Origin: an uncultured Oscillospiraceae bacterium
GTDB taxonomy: Bacteria > Bacillota > Clostridia > Oscillospirales > Oscillospiraceae
Length of the DNA: 7,444 bases
Assembly (NCBI GenBank): GCA_958426425.1
Contig: CATZYY010000118.1
Location: 1 to 7,444 of the forward strand
Reading direction: 5' to 3'
The notes beneath the pieces were generated by a model, which did no database searches, was not told the DNA's origin, and saw only the letters and a list, made by a program, of their open reading frames with translations. Below, in pieces: positions 1-6,465 of this stretch. Made by a program: the position numbers and the translations under genes. Numbering within the stretch: the stretch's first letter is position 1; every line of letters begins with the position of its first letter.

Positions 1-1
1 C

Positions 2-1099
2 GACGGCAAGTTCACCTACAAGCCCCAGGTGGAGGGCAAGCAGGTGCTGGACGCCATCGACGTGGCCATGCCCACCCACTCCGAGGCCATCCAGGCTGTG
101 CTGGACGCCCTGGTGGACAAGGACAACGGCGTGATCGGCTCCATGGCGGAGATCGACGCGGTAGGCCATCGGGTGGTTCACGGCGGCGAGGCTTTCAACA
201 AGTCCGTCCTCATTACCGACGAGGTTATGAAGGCCCTGGAGGACTGCATCCCCCTGGCCCCTCTCCACAACCCCGCCAATATCACCGGCATTAACGCCTG
301 CACCGCCGTCATGGGCAAGGACGTGCCCCAGGTAGCCGTGTTCGACACCGCCTTCCACCAGACCATGCCCGCCAAGGCCTATATGTACGCTCTGCCCTAC
401 GAGTACTATGAAAACGACAAGGTCCGCCGCTACGGCTTCCACGGTACTTCCCACAAGTACGTGGCTGGCCGCGCCGCCGCCATGCTGGGCAAGAAGCCCG
501 AGGAGCTGAAGCTGATCTCCTGCCACCTGGGCAACGGCTCCTCCGTCACCGCCATCGACGGCGGCAAGAGCGTGGACACCTCCATGGGCTTCACTCCCCT
601 GGCCGGTCTGCCCATGGGCACCCGCTCCGGCGATCTGGACGCGGGCATCCTGCAGTATATCATGAACAAGTATCAGCTGAGCATCGACGACATGCTGAAC
701 ATCCTCAACAAGAAGTCCGGCGTCCAGGGCGTCTCCGGCGTCTCCTCCGACTTCCGGGATCTGGAGAATGCCCACAAGGAGGGCAACGAGCGGGCCGGTC
801 TGGCGGTTGACATGTTCAACTACGGCGTCAAGAAGCTCATCGGTGCGTACGCCGCCGCCATGGGCGGCGTGGACGCCATCATCTTCACCGCCGGCGTAGG
901 CGAGAACTCCGCCTCTCAGCGGCTGGCCATTGCCTCCGGTCTGGAGTTTATGGGCGTGAAGATGGACGCCGAGGCCAACAACGTCCGGGGCAAGGAGACC
1001 GTGATCTCCGCCGCCGACTCCAAGGTGAAGGTCCTGCTGATCCCCACCAACGAGGAGCTCATGATCGCCATGGACACCGCCGCCATCGTCAAGGGCTAA
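2..1099 (+). CDS. ackA: Acetate kinase, C-terminal ~365 residues (5' end outside window)
   Basis: Acetate kinase interconverts acetyl phosphate + ADP and acetate + ATP in the cytoplasm. In fermenters it is the ATP-yielding last step after phosphotransacetylase. Frame 2 is open from the window edge. The GTG at 29 is an internal Val, since the preceding codons (DGKFTYKPQ) are in frame and the family is about 400 residues long, so roughly 35 N-terminal residues are missing. Family motifs seen in order: GHRVVHGGE, PLAPLHNPANI, FDTAFHQTMP, RRYGFHGTSHKY, CHLGNGSS, GTRSGDLD, TAGVGENS and PTNEELMIA. They carry the residues known from the Methanosarcina enzyme as Arg91, Asp148, His180, His208, Arg241 and Glu384, so the visible part looks intact. 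The stop is TAA. A pta gene is often upstream in related bacteria but cannot be seen here. It converges with the metF-metH operon. Confidence 0.97.
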   Translation, partial: DGKFTYKPQVEGKQVLDAIDVAMPTHSEAIQAVLDALVDKDNGVIGSMAEIDAVGHRVVHGGEAFNKSVLITDEVMKALEDCIPLAPLHNPANITGINACTAVMGKDVPQVAVFDTAFHQTMPAKAYMYALPYEYYENDKVRRYGFHGTSHKYVAGRAAAMLGKKPEELKLISCHLGNGSSVTAIDGGKSVDTSMGFTPLAGLPMGTRSGDLDAGILQYIMNKYQLSIDDMLNILNKKSGVQGVSGVSSDFRDLENAHKEGNERAGLAVDMFNYGVKKLIGAYAAAMGGVDAIIFTAGVGENSASQRLAIASGLEFMGVKMDAEANNVRGKETVISAADSKVKVLLIPTNEELMIAMDTAAIVKG

Positions 1100-1345
1100 A
1101 ATTGCAGCGGGCCACCGCTGCCCGTTCCCCAGCGCCCGCCGCAGCGGGCGCAACTCCCGAGGAGGCCCGCAACCACGCCCCCCAAAACCAACTGCGGGCC
1201 GACGAGAGCAAGCCCGGCTCTTTTGCCGGGCGCGCAGGGCCGGACCGCCGCCACCCACGGAGCCCAGGCGGCGGGCCGCGCCATTGCGGGGGGGCACAGC
1301 GCAAAAGGCCCGCATTTGAAAAATTTTCAAAAGGGCTACTGTAAA
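1100..1345. repeat. GC-rich block of nested inverted repeats, possible intergenic repeat or structured RNA
   Basis: This block directly follows the ackA stop and has no convincing gene. It contains perfect inverted repeats: 1132-1139 with 1144-1151 (GCGCCCGC, 4-base loop), 1164-1171 with 1193-1200 (GGCCCGCA/TGCGGGCC) and 1212-1218 with 1225-1231 (GCCCGGC, loop TCTTTT). An AT palindrome, TTTGAAAA-A-TTTTCAAA, lies at 1315-1331. The heptamer GCGGGCC or its complement occurs at 1107-1113, 1165-1171, 1194-1200, 1271-1277 and 1307-1313, and the first and last of these could pair to close the whole block. None of the hairpins has a U tract, so they are not ordinary terminators. It may be a dispersed intergenic repeat, a folded 3' UTR or a non-coding RNA. 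I did not recognise an Rfam family. Confidence 0.5.
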
Positions 1346-1388
1346 ACGCGACTTTCAGCCCCAGCGAAACATTGACCTTCTAAAAAGC

Positions 1389-1441
1389 AAAAAAACTGCC
1401 GGGAACCGCCAAAATGATGGTCCCCGGCAGCTTTTCCTTTT
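1389..1441 (-). terminator. Rho-independent terminator T1, probably bidirectional, best for the metH operon
   Basis: The stem is 1396-1407 paired with 1419-1430, with an 11-base loop. Read leftward (minus strand) all 12 positions pair, one as G-U, and the stem is followed by seven U, then GC, then five more U. Read rightward, one pair becomes an A-C mismatch and the U tract is the weaker CTTTTCCTTTT. It should therefore end the metF-metH transcript well, and may also stop ackA transcripts. Confidence 0.85.
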
Positions 1442-1528
1442 ACGCATCTTATGGAGTACCCTTTTTTATAAAGCCCTCTGTTCTGCTTGCCCAGGACTTC
1501 AGTCGAACCAGCAGACTTTTGCTATAAC

Positions 1529-1566
1529 TGTGGCCGCCGGAAATACCGGCGGCCGCACTTGTTTTT
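1529..1566 (+). terminator. Rho-independent terminator T2, best for ackA transcripts
   Basis: A GC-rich hairpin pairs 1529-1540 with 1546-1557 across the 5-base loop AAATA. On the plus strand it has one U-G wobble, which becomes A-C on the minus strand, and it is followed by CTTGTTTTTT. On the minus strand there is no U tract. It therefore acts rightward, against the end of metH: its T tract (1562-1567) runs into the metH stop codon at 1569-1567. Confidence 0.75.
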
Positions 1567-3990
1567 TCATGCTTCCAGGGAGGCGGCGATCTCCTCGGCG
1601 TAGCGCACCGTCTCCATGGCGTCCTTGGCGTATTTGTCGGCGCCGATCCGGTCGGCGTACTCCTGGGTCAGCACGGCGCCGCCCACCACCACCTTGCACC
1701 AGGGGGCTCCCAGGCGCAGCTGCCGGATGGTCTCCTCCATGGCGGGGACCGTAGTGGTCATCAGGGCGCTGAGCCCCGCAAGGGGCGCGTGGAGCCGCTG
1801 CACCGCCTCCACCACCGCCTCCGGCGCCACGTCCCGGCCCAGGTCCGCAACGGCGAAGCCGTAGTTCTCCAGCAATAGCTTTACAATATTCTTGCCGATG
1901 TCGTGGATGTCCCCCTGGACGGTGGCGATCACGAAGGGGCACTTGGCCGCCGTCTCCCCCTTCCGGGCGGACATGACGGCCTTGATCTCCTCGAAGGCGC
2001 CCTTGGCGGCCTCGGCGCTCATCAGCAGCTGGGGCAGGTAGATGGTCTTGTCCTCAAACCCCTTGCCCACGATGTCCAGGGCCGGGATAATCTCCTGCCG
2101 CACGATCTCCAGGGGCTCCACGGTCTCCAGCAGGGACCGGGTGGCGGCCGCCGCCTGGTCCTTCAGCCCCTTCACCACCGCCCGCTGCAGGGTGGAGCGG
2201 AATTCCTCCGCCTGCCCGGGTGCCGCCGGGGAAGCGGCGGGCGCGGCAGCTGGGGCCGCCGGTACGTCATGGGCGGCAAAATCGATATAGCCGGCGCAGT
2301 TCTCGTCCAGGTCCAGCAGCGCCCGGTAGGCGTGGTAGGTCCGCATCATGCCGGCGGAGAAGGGATTCATAATGGCCGCCGACAGTCCCCGGTCCAGCGC
2401 CAGGGCGAAGAAGGCGGCGTTGACCCCCTCCCGGCCCGGCAGGCCGAAGGACACATTGGATACTCCCAGAGAGGTCCGGCAGCCCAGGCGGTCCCGGATC
2501 AGGGCCAGGGCGTCCAGAGTCACCCGGGGAGCCTCCGGCGCGGCGCTGACGGCCATGGCCAGGGGATCGAAGATGATGTCCTCCCGGCGAAGGCCGTATT
2601 CCGCCGCCCGCGTCAGGATCCGCTCCGCAATGGCCAGGCGGCCCTCCGCCGTCTCCGGAATGCCGCTCTCGTCCAGGGTCAGGGCCACCACCACGCCGCC
2701 GTACTTTTTGGCCAGGGGGAACACCGCCGCCATGCTCTCCTCTTTTCCGTTGACGGAGTTCAGCATGGCCTTGCCGTTGTACCGGCGCAGAGCCCGCTCC
2801 ATAGCCACGGGGTCGGAGGTGTCGATCTGCAGCGGCAGATCCACCACCGCCTGGAGGCGGCAAACCGTCTCCTCCAGCACCGCCGGCTCGTCGATCTCCG
2901 GCAGGCCCACGTTCACGTCCAGCACCTGGACACCCGCCTCCTGCTGCCGGATGCCCTCGGTGAGGATGTAGTCCATGTCCCCGGTCCGCAGGGCCTCCTT
3001 GAAACGCTTCTTGCCGGTGGGGTTGATCCGCTCGCCGATGAGGATGGGGTCCGCCCCGAAGTCCACGGCGTGGGTGTAGGAGGAAACGCAGGTAAAATGC
3101 TTTTTCTTCACCGGCTTGGGCGTCAGGTCCCTGGTCCGCTCCACCAGGGCGGCGATGTAGACGGGGGTGGTGCCGCAGCAGCCGCCGGCAAGGCGCACAC
3201 CCTGCTCCACCAGCGCGGCGGTATCCTCCGCGAATTCCTCCGGCGGCACGTCGTAGACGGCTCTCCCGTTCTCCTCCCGGGGCAGTCCCGCGTTGGGCTT
3301 CAGCAGCACCGGCACCGAGGCCCGGCGCAGGTACTCCTCCACCACCGGGGCCAAAGCCTTGGGGCCCAGGGAACAGTTGACGCCGATGGCGTCGGCTCCC
3401 ATACCCTCCAGCATAGCCACCATGGCCGCCGGGGAGGCGCCGGTCATGAGCTTGCCGTCCTCGCCGTAGGCGTTGGAGACGAACACCGGCAGCGAGGAAT
3501 TCTCCTTGGCGGCCAAAAGCGCCGCCTTGGTCTCGTAGCTGTCGTTCATGGTCTCGATCAAAATGGCGTCCGCCCCGTACCGGACGCCCAGGCGCACAGT
3601 CTCGGCAAAAGCCGCCACGGCGTCCTCGAAGTCCAGGTCGCCATAAGGCTTCAGCAGCCGCCCGGAGGGACCGATGTCCAGGGCCACGTATTTCTCCCAG
3701 TCCCCGGCGGAGGAGTCCCGGGCGGAGCGGGCGTTGTCCAGGGCCGCCGCCACGATCCGCTCCAGCTGCTCCCGCTCAAAGCGCAGAGGGTTGGCACCAA
3801 AGGTGTTGGCGCAGACCAGGTTGCTGCCGGCCTCAAAATAAGCCCGATGGATGGCGGTAATCTCCTCCGGATGGGTCAGGTTCCACGCCTCCGGGTTCTC
3901 CCCCGGCTTCAGGCCCCGGGCCTGGAGCAGCGTGCCCATGCCGCCGTCCAGATACACGGTCCCTTGTTTCAACAGTTCCAGAATCCCCAT
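1567..3990 (-). CDS. metH: Cobalamin-dependent methionine synthase, short form without activation domain
   Basis: Transfers the methyl group of 5-methyl-THF to homocysteine through methylcobalamin, giving methionine and THF (cytoplasmic). Of 807 residues, about 1-295 form the homocysteine-binding barrel, with the Zn-ligand cysteines Cys206 (GVNCS) and Cys271/Cys272 (GGCCGT). About 312-572 form the pterin-binding barrel (ILIGERINPTGKK, LDVNVG, QIDTSD). An Ala/Pro-rich linker spans 574-592, followed by the four-helix cap and the B12 Rossmann domain to the end. The B12 motif is GDIHDIGKN with axial His696, plus Ser741 and GG 770-771. The E. coli enzyme is about 1,227 residues; the AdoMet-binding reactivation domain missing here is encoded by the preceding gene. 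The ATG lies 9 bases after that gene's stop, with only a weak upstream Shine-Dalgarno (GTGAG), which suggests translational coupling. The stop is TGA. Terminator T1 lies downstream. Confidence 0.96.
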   Translation of the reverse strand: MGILELLKQGTVYLDGGMGTLLQARGLKPGENPEAWNLTHPEEITAIHRAYFEAGSNLVCANTFGANPLRFEREQLERIVAAALDNARSARDSSAGDWEKYVALDIGPSGRLLKPYGDLDFEDAVAAFAETVRLGVRYGADAILIETMNDSYETKAALLAAKENSSLPVFVSNAYGEDGKLMTGASPAAMVAMLEGMGADAIGVNCSLGPKALAPVVEEYLRRASVPVLLKPNAGLPREENGRAVYDVPPEEFAEDTAALVEQGVRLAGGCCGTTPVYIAALVERTRDLTPKPVKKKHFTCVSSYTHAVDFGADPILIGERINPTGKKRFKEALRTGDMDYILTEGIRQQEAGVQVLDVNVGLPEIDEPAVLEETVCRLQAVVDLPLQIDTSDPVAMERALRRYNGKAMLNSVNGKEESMAAVFPLAKKYGGVVVALTLDESGIPETAEGRLAIAERILTRAAEYGLRREDIIFDPLAMAVSAAPEAPRVTLDALALIRDRLGCRTSLGVSNVSFGLPGREGVNAAFFALALDRGLSAAIMNPFSAGMMRTYHAYRALLDLDENCAGYIDFAAHDVPAAPAAAPAASPAAPGQAEEFRSTLQRAVVKGLKDQAAAATRSLLETVEPLEIVRQEIIPALDIVGKGFEDKTIYLPQLLMSAEAAKGAFEEIKAVMSARKGETAAKCPFVIATVQGDIHDIGKNIVKLLLENYGFAVADLGRDVAPEAVVEAVQRLHAPLAGLSALMTTTVPAMEETIRQLRLGAPWCKVVVGGAVLTQEYADRIGADKYAKDAMETVRYAEEIAASLEA

Positions 3991-3999
3991 GGGTCAGTC

Positions 4000-4662
4000 T
4001 CACTTTCTGTATGCACAATCTTGCTTCCCGCAGGCGGCACAGCCCGCCTCACGGCTGTCTCCTGGTCCATCGGTAATGCCGAAGATGGCGGTGACGGACT
4101 TTGATGGGCTCATCAGCAGGCTCTCGTTCAGCGTCAGCCCGATCTTTCGGGGGCAATCCAGCACCCGGAAGATGTCCCTTTGGAGAGACAGCGGCAAATC
4201 CCCGTAGCCGGGGCTGAACCGCTGCGTGACGCCCAGGCCCTGCCGGGCCAATTCCTCCGCCTGCCGGGCGCAGAAGGCGTCGCACAGTGCCTCGATCCGC
4301 TCGGCGCCAATGGCCTGGAAAAAGAGGCTCCGGGCCGGGGACGCGCCGCCGTACCGGGCAATGAGCCGGTCCATCTCCAGCCCCACGGTGGCCGCGAACA
4401 CCACGCACCGCCGGCAGCCCCGGAGCCGCCGGCCCAGCCCCTGGGAATCCGTTCGGGCAAAACCCAAGTCCAGCCCGCCGCTCTCCGGAAAAGCCACCGA
4501 AAACACGTCCCAGCAGACTCGGCCCTGAAGCCGGTCTCCCAGTTCCTCCAGGCATTTTTCCACCAGCTCCCGCTCCGCCGGACCCGGTTCCCGGCAGCCG
4601 GCGTAGCGCAGGACCTCCCTCCGTCCCACCGGCGGCAGGGGCATCAAATCCACATGTACCAC
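4000..4662 (-). CDS. Methionine synthase activation-domain protein (stand-alone)
   Basis: Predicted 220-residue protein corresponding to the C-terminal AdoMet-binding reactivation domain of long MetH. That domain binds AdoMet and remethylates inactive cob(II)alamin during reductive activation. Recognisable signatures are RFSPGYGDLPLSLQ (148-161), matching the family's RxxPGY AdoMet-binding segment, and LNESLLMSPSKSVTAIFGI (178-196), matching the L-T/N-E-S...P..S.S region. Its place between metF and metH, beside a MetH lacking this domain, supports the role. The reductase partner is not in the window. The tail ends Cys208-x2-Cys211-x4-Cys216-AYR, a Cys cluster absent from the E. coli domain; it might bind metal, but this is inference. 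The start is GTG, 4 bases after the metF stop, with no strong ribosome binding site, so coupling to metF is likely. In-frame alternatives are GTG (codon 4) and ATG (codon 7). Confidence 0.9.
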   Translation of the reverse strand: MVHVDLMPLPPVGRREVLRYAGCREPGPAERELVEKCLEELGDRLQGRVCWDVFSVAFPESGGLDLGFARTDSQGLGRRLRGCRRCVVFAATVGLEMDRLIARYGGASPARSLFFQAIGAERIEALCDAFCARQAEELARQGLGVTQRFSPGYGDLPLSLQRDIFRVLDCPRKIGLTLNESLLMSPSKSVTAIFGITDGPGDSREAGCAACGKQDCAYRK

Positions 4663-4666
4663 GGTT

Positions 4667-5543
4667 TTAGCCCAATATATCAGATAAATTGTTTAGTATT
4701 TTCGCCGCCACGTCAGGGGTATTCATGGTATAGACGTGGACGGTCTTGATGCCGTTGGCGAACAGGTCGATGATCTGGTCCGTGGCGTAGGCGATGCCCG
4801 CCTGCTTCATGGCGTCGGGGTTGTCACCAAACTTGTCCACCAGGCTCTTGAACCGCTGGGGCATGAAGGACCCGGACAGCTGGATGGCCCGCTCCACCTG
4901 GGTGGCCTTGGTGATGGGCATGATGCCCGGCAGCACCGGCACAGTGATGCCCGCCTCCCGGATTTTGTAGAGGAAGTTATAGAACAGGTTGTTGTCGAAG
5001 AACATCTGAGTGGTCAAAAACTCGCACCCGGCGTCCACCTTTTCCTTCAGATGGAGGATGTCCTCCTTCTGGTTGGCACTCTCCGGGTGGACCTCCGGAT
5101 AGCAGGCGCCGCCGATGCAGAAATCCGCGCCGCTCTCCTTCAGCTCCCGCACCAGCTCCACGGCGTGGTGATAGGCCCAGCCGCTGCGGTCCCCCTGGCT
5201 GAGCTCCGGCGTCAAATCGCCCCGCAGGGCCATGACGTTCTCGATGCCCGCCGCCTTCATGGCCTCAATCCGTTCCCGCACCAGCTCCCGGGTGGAGGAG
5301 ACGCAGGTCAGATGGGCAATGGTAGGCACGCCGTACCGCTCCCGGATGTTCCGGGCAATCTCCAGGGTGTACTGGCTGGTTCCGCCGCCGGCGCCGTAGG
5401 TGACGCTGACAAAAGCGGGCCTCAAGGCCGCGATCTCCTCCGTGGCAGCCTTGACGCTTTCAAAAGCGCTGGTGGTCTTTGGGGGGGAACACCTCAAAGG
5501 ACAGGGACAGAGCATCCCGCTTCAAAATTTCGGAAACCCGCAT
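4667..5543 (-). CDS. metF: 5,10-methylenetetrahydrofolate reductase, interrupted by a +1 frameshift in a C7 run
   Basis: MetF reduces 5,10-methylene-THF to 5-methyl-THF with a flavin and so feeds MetH downstream. The ATG at 5543 with a good ribosome binding site reads MRVSEILKRDALSLSFEVFPPK, the expected N-terminus with the FExFPPK motif (Glu17 = E. coli Glu28, catalytic). The frame then leaves the family at a run of seven C (5487-5481) and ends soon after. From TTSAFESV onward the homologous protein continues in the next frame to a TAA: VSVTYGAGGGTSQ, HLTC, ALRGD (Asp109 = E. coli Asp120), YPEVHPE and FFDN. Six C would give an intact 291-residue protein, the usual size. The spacing Glu17-Asp109 (92) equals that in E. 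coli, which fits a single-base insertion. The ATG at 5515 in the downstream frame gives LRCSPPK, loses the Glu and lacks a good ribosome binding site. It could be a sequencing error, a true mutation, a phase-variable tract or a recoding site. Confidence 0.93.
5481..5487 (-). other. Seven-C homopolymer at the metF frameshift
   Basis: The plus strand shows seven G, read on the minus strand as TTC CCC CCC AAA GAC from the metF start. Conserved MetF needs TTC CCC CCA AAG ACC, which means one C fewer, or a +1 ribosomal shift on a proline CCC codon. This tract is the only place where the frame is lost. Confidence 0.9.
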
Positions 5544-5547
5544 GATA

Positions 5548-5558
5548 CCTCATCCTCT
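5548..5558 (-). promoter_or_regulatory. metF ribosome binding site
   Basis: On the minus strand AGAGGATGAGG precedes the ATG at 5543. AGAGGA sits 9 bases from the start and GAGG 4 bases. This strong purine tract decides for the start at 5543 over the ATG at 5515. Confidence 0.75.
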
Positions 5559-5561
5559 TTT

Positions 5562-5571
5562 CCAAATTTGG
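5562..5571. promoter_or_regulatory. Perfect 10-base palindrome in the metF leader
   Basis: CCAAATTTGG is a perfect palindrome lying between the predicted transcription start (near 5587) and the metF ribosome binding site. The position would suit a repressor operator. No regulator is known from this sequence, and short AT-centred palindromes also occur by chance. Confidence 0.3.
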
Positions 5572-5593
5572 TCTATGGTTCATAATTGGCATT

Positions 5594-5623
5594 ATTTTAC
5601 CGCCATTTCCCCAAGCAAATCAA
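5594..5623 (-). promoter_or_regulatory. Predicted sigma-A promoter of the metF-metH operon
   Basis: On the minus strand, -35 TTGATT (5623-5618), an 18-base spacer and -10 TAAAAT (5599-5594) give a predicted start near 5587 and a leader of about 44 bases. So short a leader leaves no room for a SAM, cobalamin or T-box riboswitch. Confidence 0.55.
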
Positions 5624-6005
5624 GAGCACCGGCATCATTTTCCCCAAAAAGGCGGAAATATTCTTCTGCTTACCCTGCCTGGCAACTAGGCAGGAGAAGG
5701 GCAGACGCGGTTGGGTGCGGAAACAGCCGCCCCGCCGCAAGCGCGCACTCAGGCAGTGCCAAGGCTTTGACATATATCCAAGCCCATGCAAAGTCCCGCG
5801 CAGCAAATAAACACACTGCGCTTTGACGCTGACGGTAACGGCCGGACAGGTTCGCTTAAAAATGCGACATAACAAAAATTATGGTCTGCCCCGCATAAAA
5901 TATTGGAGCAGATTGCTTGCTCCGGCGAGGAATCGGTGAACAGTTTTGAAAATCGCTCCGGCCTGTACCCGGGCACTCATTGCAATCATCCAGTCCTTAT
6001 GGCCT

Positions 6006-6047
6006 TGCCGCCTTACGGATACAGCGTGCCGCCTTATGGATAAGCAG
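6006..6047 (+). repeat. 21-base imperfect tandem repeat, two units
   Basis: TGCCGCCTTACGGATACAGCG is followed at once by TGCCGCCTTATGGATAAGCAG; 16 of 21 positions match. In one plus frame the repeat reads LPPYGYSVPPYG and then stop (TAA at 6041-6043). The frame is open from 5873, but has no ribosome binding site before its only late ATG (5999). Probably a remnant rather than a gene. Confidence 0.55.
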
Positions 6048-6117
6048 CTGCGATTGAAAATACATCACACAAAGGCGCAAGCGGGCAAAGATTTCTTGTA
6101 TATAAGCATATAAGCGC

Positions 6118-6151
6118 AAAAAATGTGGCCGCAAAGCAGACTTTGCGGCCA
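6118..6151 (-). terminator. Orphan rho-independent terminator-like hairpin, leftward
   Basis: A perfect 10-base stem GGCCGCAAAG/CTTTGCGGCC (6127-6136 with 6141-6150) has a 4-base loop and is extended by a T-A pair. On the minus strand it is followed by CA and six U. No minus-strand gene is visible upstream of it (to the right), so it may end an unseen transcript or be left over from a lost gene. Confidence 0.6.
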
Positions 6152-6333
6152 TGCAGAACTTTGCAGCACCATAAAGACTAACAGTTTTTATCAAAAGCAG
6201 GTATCAAAATGGTGTTAAGGAGAAAAACACTTTTTCATGTTTCAATTTTTGAGCTGTGCATCCCATGTTAACAAAAAAAGAAAGTCATTTTTTGGTAAAA
6301 ATGTTTGGAAAGCTGACTTCGCTTATTGAGCGA

Positions 6334-6362
6334 TTGACTATGCCCTTTGCATTCAGCACAAT
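6334..6362 (+). promoter_or_regulatory. Possible promoter of the GGDEF gene
   Basis: TTGACT (6334-6339), a 17-base spacer and CACAAT (6357-6362) resemble a sigma-A promoter with a strong -35 and a weaker -10. The predicted start near 6369 would leave a leader of about 97 bases. I saw no c-di-GMP riboswitch consensus in it. Confidence 0.35.
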
Positions 6363-6450
6363 AATTCCAATATATTTCTCTTTTTTGCAGACATGATACT
6401 GTGTGCAAAACCCGTGTGCTGCTGAAAGCTGCTTCGCGCAGGATTTTTCA

Positions 6451-6459
6451 AAAGGGGGA
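6451..6459 (+). promoter_or_regulatory. Ribosome binding site that sets a TTG start
   Basis: AAAGGGGGA lies 6 bases before TTG at 6466. The next in-frame Met is residue 74, inside the N-terminal domain, so TTG is the best start. Confidence 0.75.
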
Positions 6460-6465
6460 TAAACA

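Larger units (their letters stand above)
5624..6333. other. Non-coding stretch of about 710 bases with scattered hairpins
   Basis: No frame here has both a ribosome binding site and a recognisable protein family. It holds an inverted repeat CCTGCCT/AGGCAGG (5674-5680 with 5688-5694, loop 7), another GGAGCA/TGCTCC (5905-5910 with 5918-5923), a 21-base imperfect tandem repeat, a leftward terminator-like hairpin, and a small AT hairpin GAAAAA-CAC-TTTTTC (6222-6236). Composition moves from GC-rich on the left to AT-rich on the right. It may include remains of lost genes or a dispersed repeat. Confidence 0.5.

Noticed and set aside
29..31. GTG as start of acetate kinase
   Set aside because: The frame is open and homologous upstream to the window edge, and the family needs about 35 more residues.
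1102..1344. 80-codon open frame after ackA
   Set aside because: It starts at TTG three bases after the ackA stop without a ribosome binding site, and its sequence is set by the inverted repeats. No family is recognisable.
1903..4104. Very long open frame on the plus strand opposite metH
   Set aside because: Its translation is low-complexity Gly/His/Gln/Arg-rich with no family resemblance. It is the expected by-product of GC-rich codons in metH, which has clear domains on the other strand.
4667..5515. MetF starting at the ATG at 5515 (282 residues)
   Set aside because: It replaces the catalytic FEVFPPK by LRCSPPK and has no good ribosome binding site. The N-terminus from 5543 in the other frame fits the family.
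5597..5875. 92-codon minus-strand frame upstream of metF
   Set aside because: No ribosome binding site, no recognisable domain, and it overlaps the predicted metF promoter. It could be part of a dispersed repeat.
5544..5900. SAM, cobalamin or T-box riboswitch before metF
   Set aside because: None of the consensus cores could be found, and the predicted leader is only about 44 bases.
6237..6329. 30-codon frame (MFQFLSCASHVNKKRK...) before the GGDEF gene
   Set aside because: The AAGGAG upstream is about 14 bases from the ATG, too far, and no homology is evident.
6369..6465. c-di-GMP riboswitch in the leader of the GGDEF gene
   Set aside because: The conserved GEMM core and tetraloop-receptor sequences are absent.
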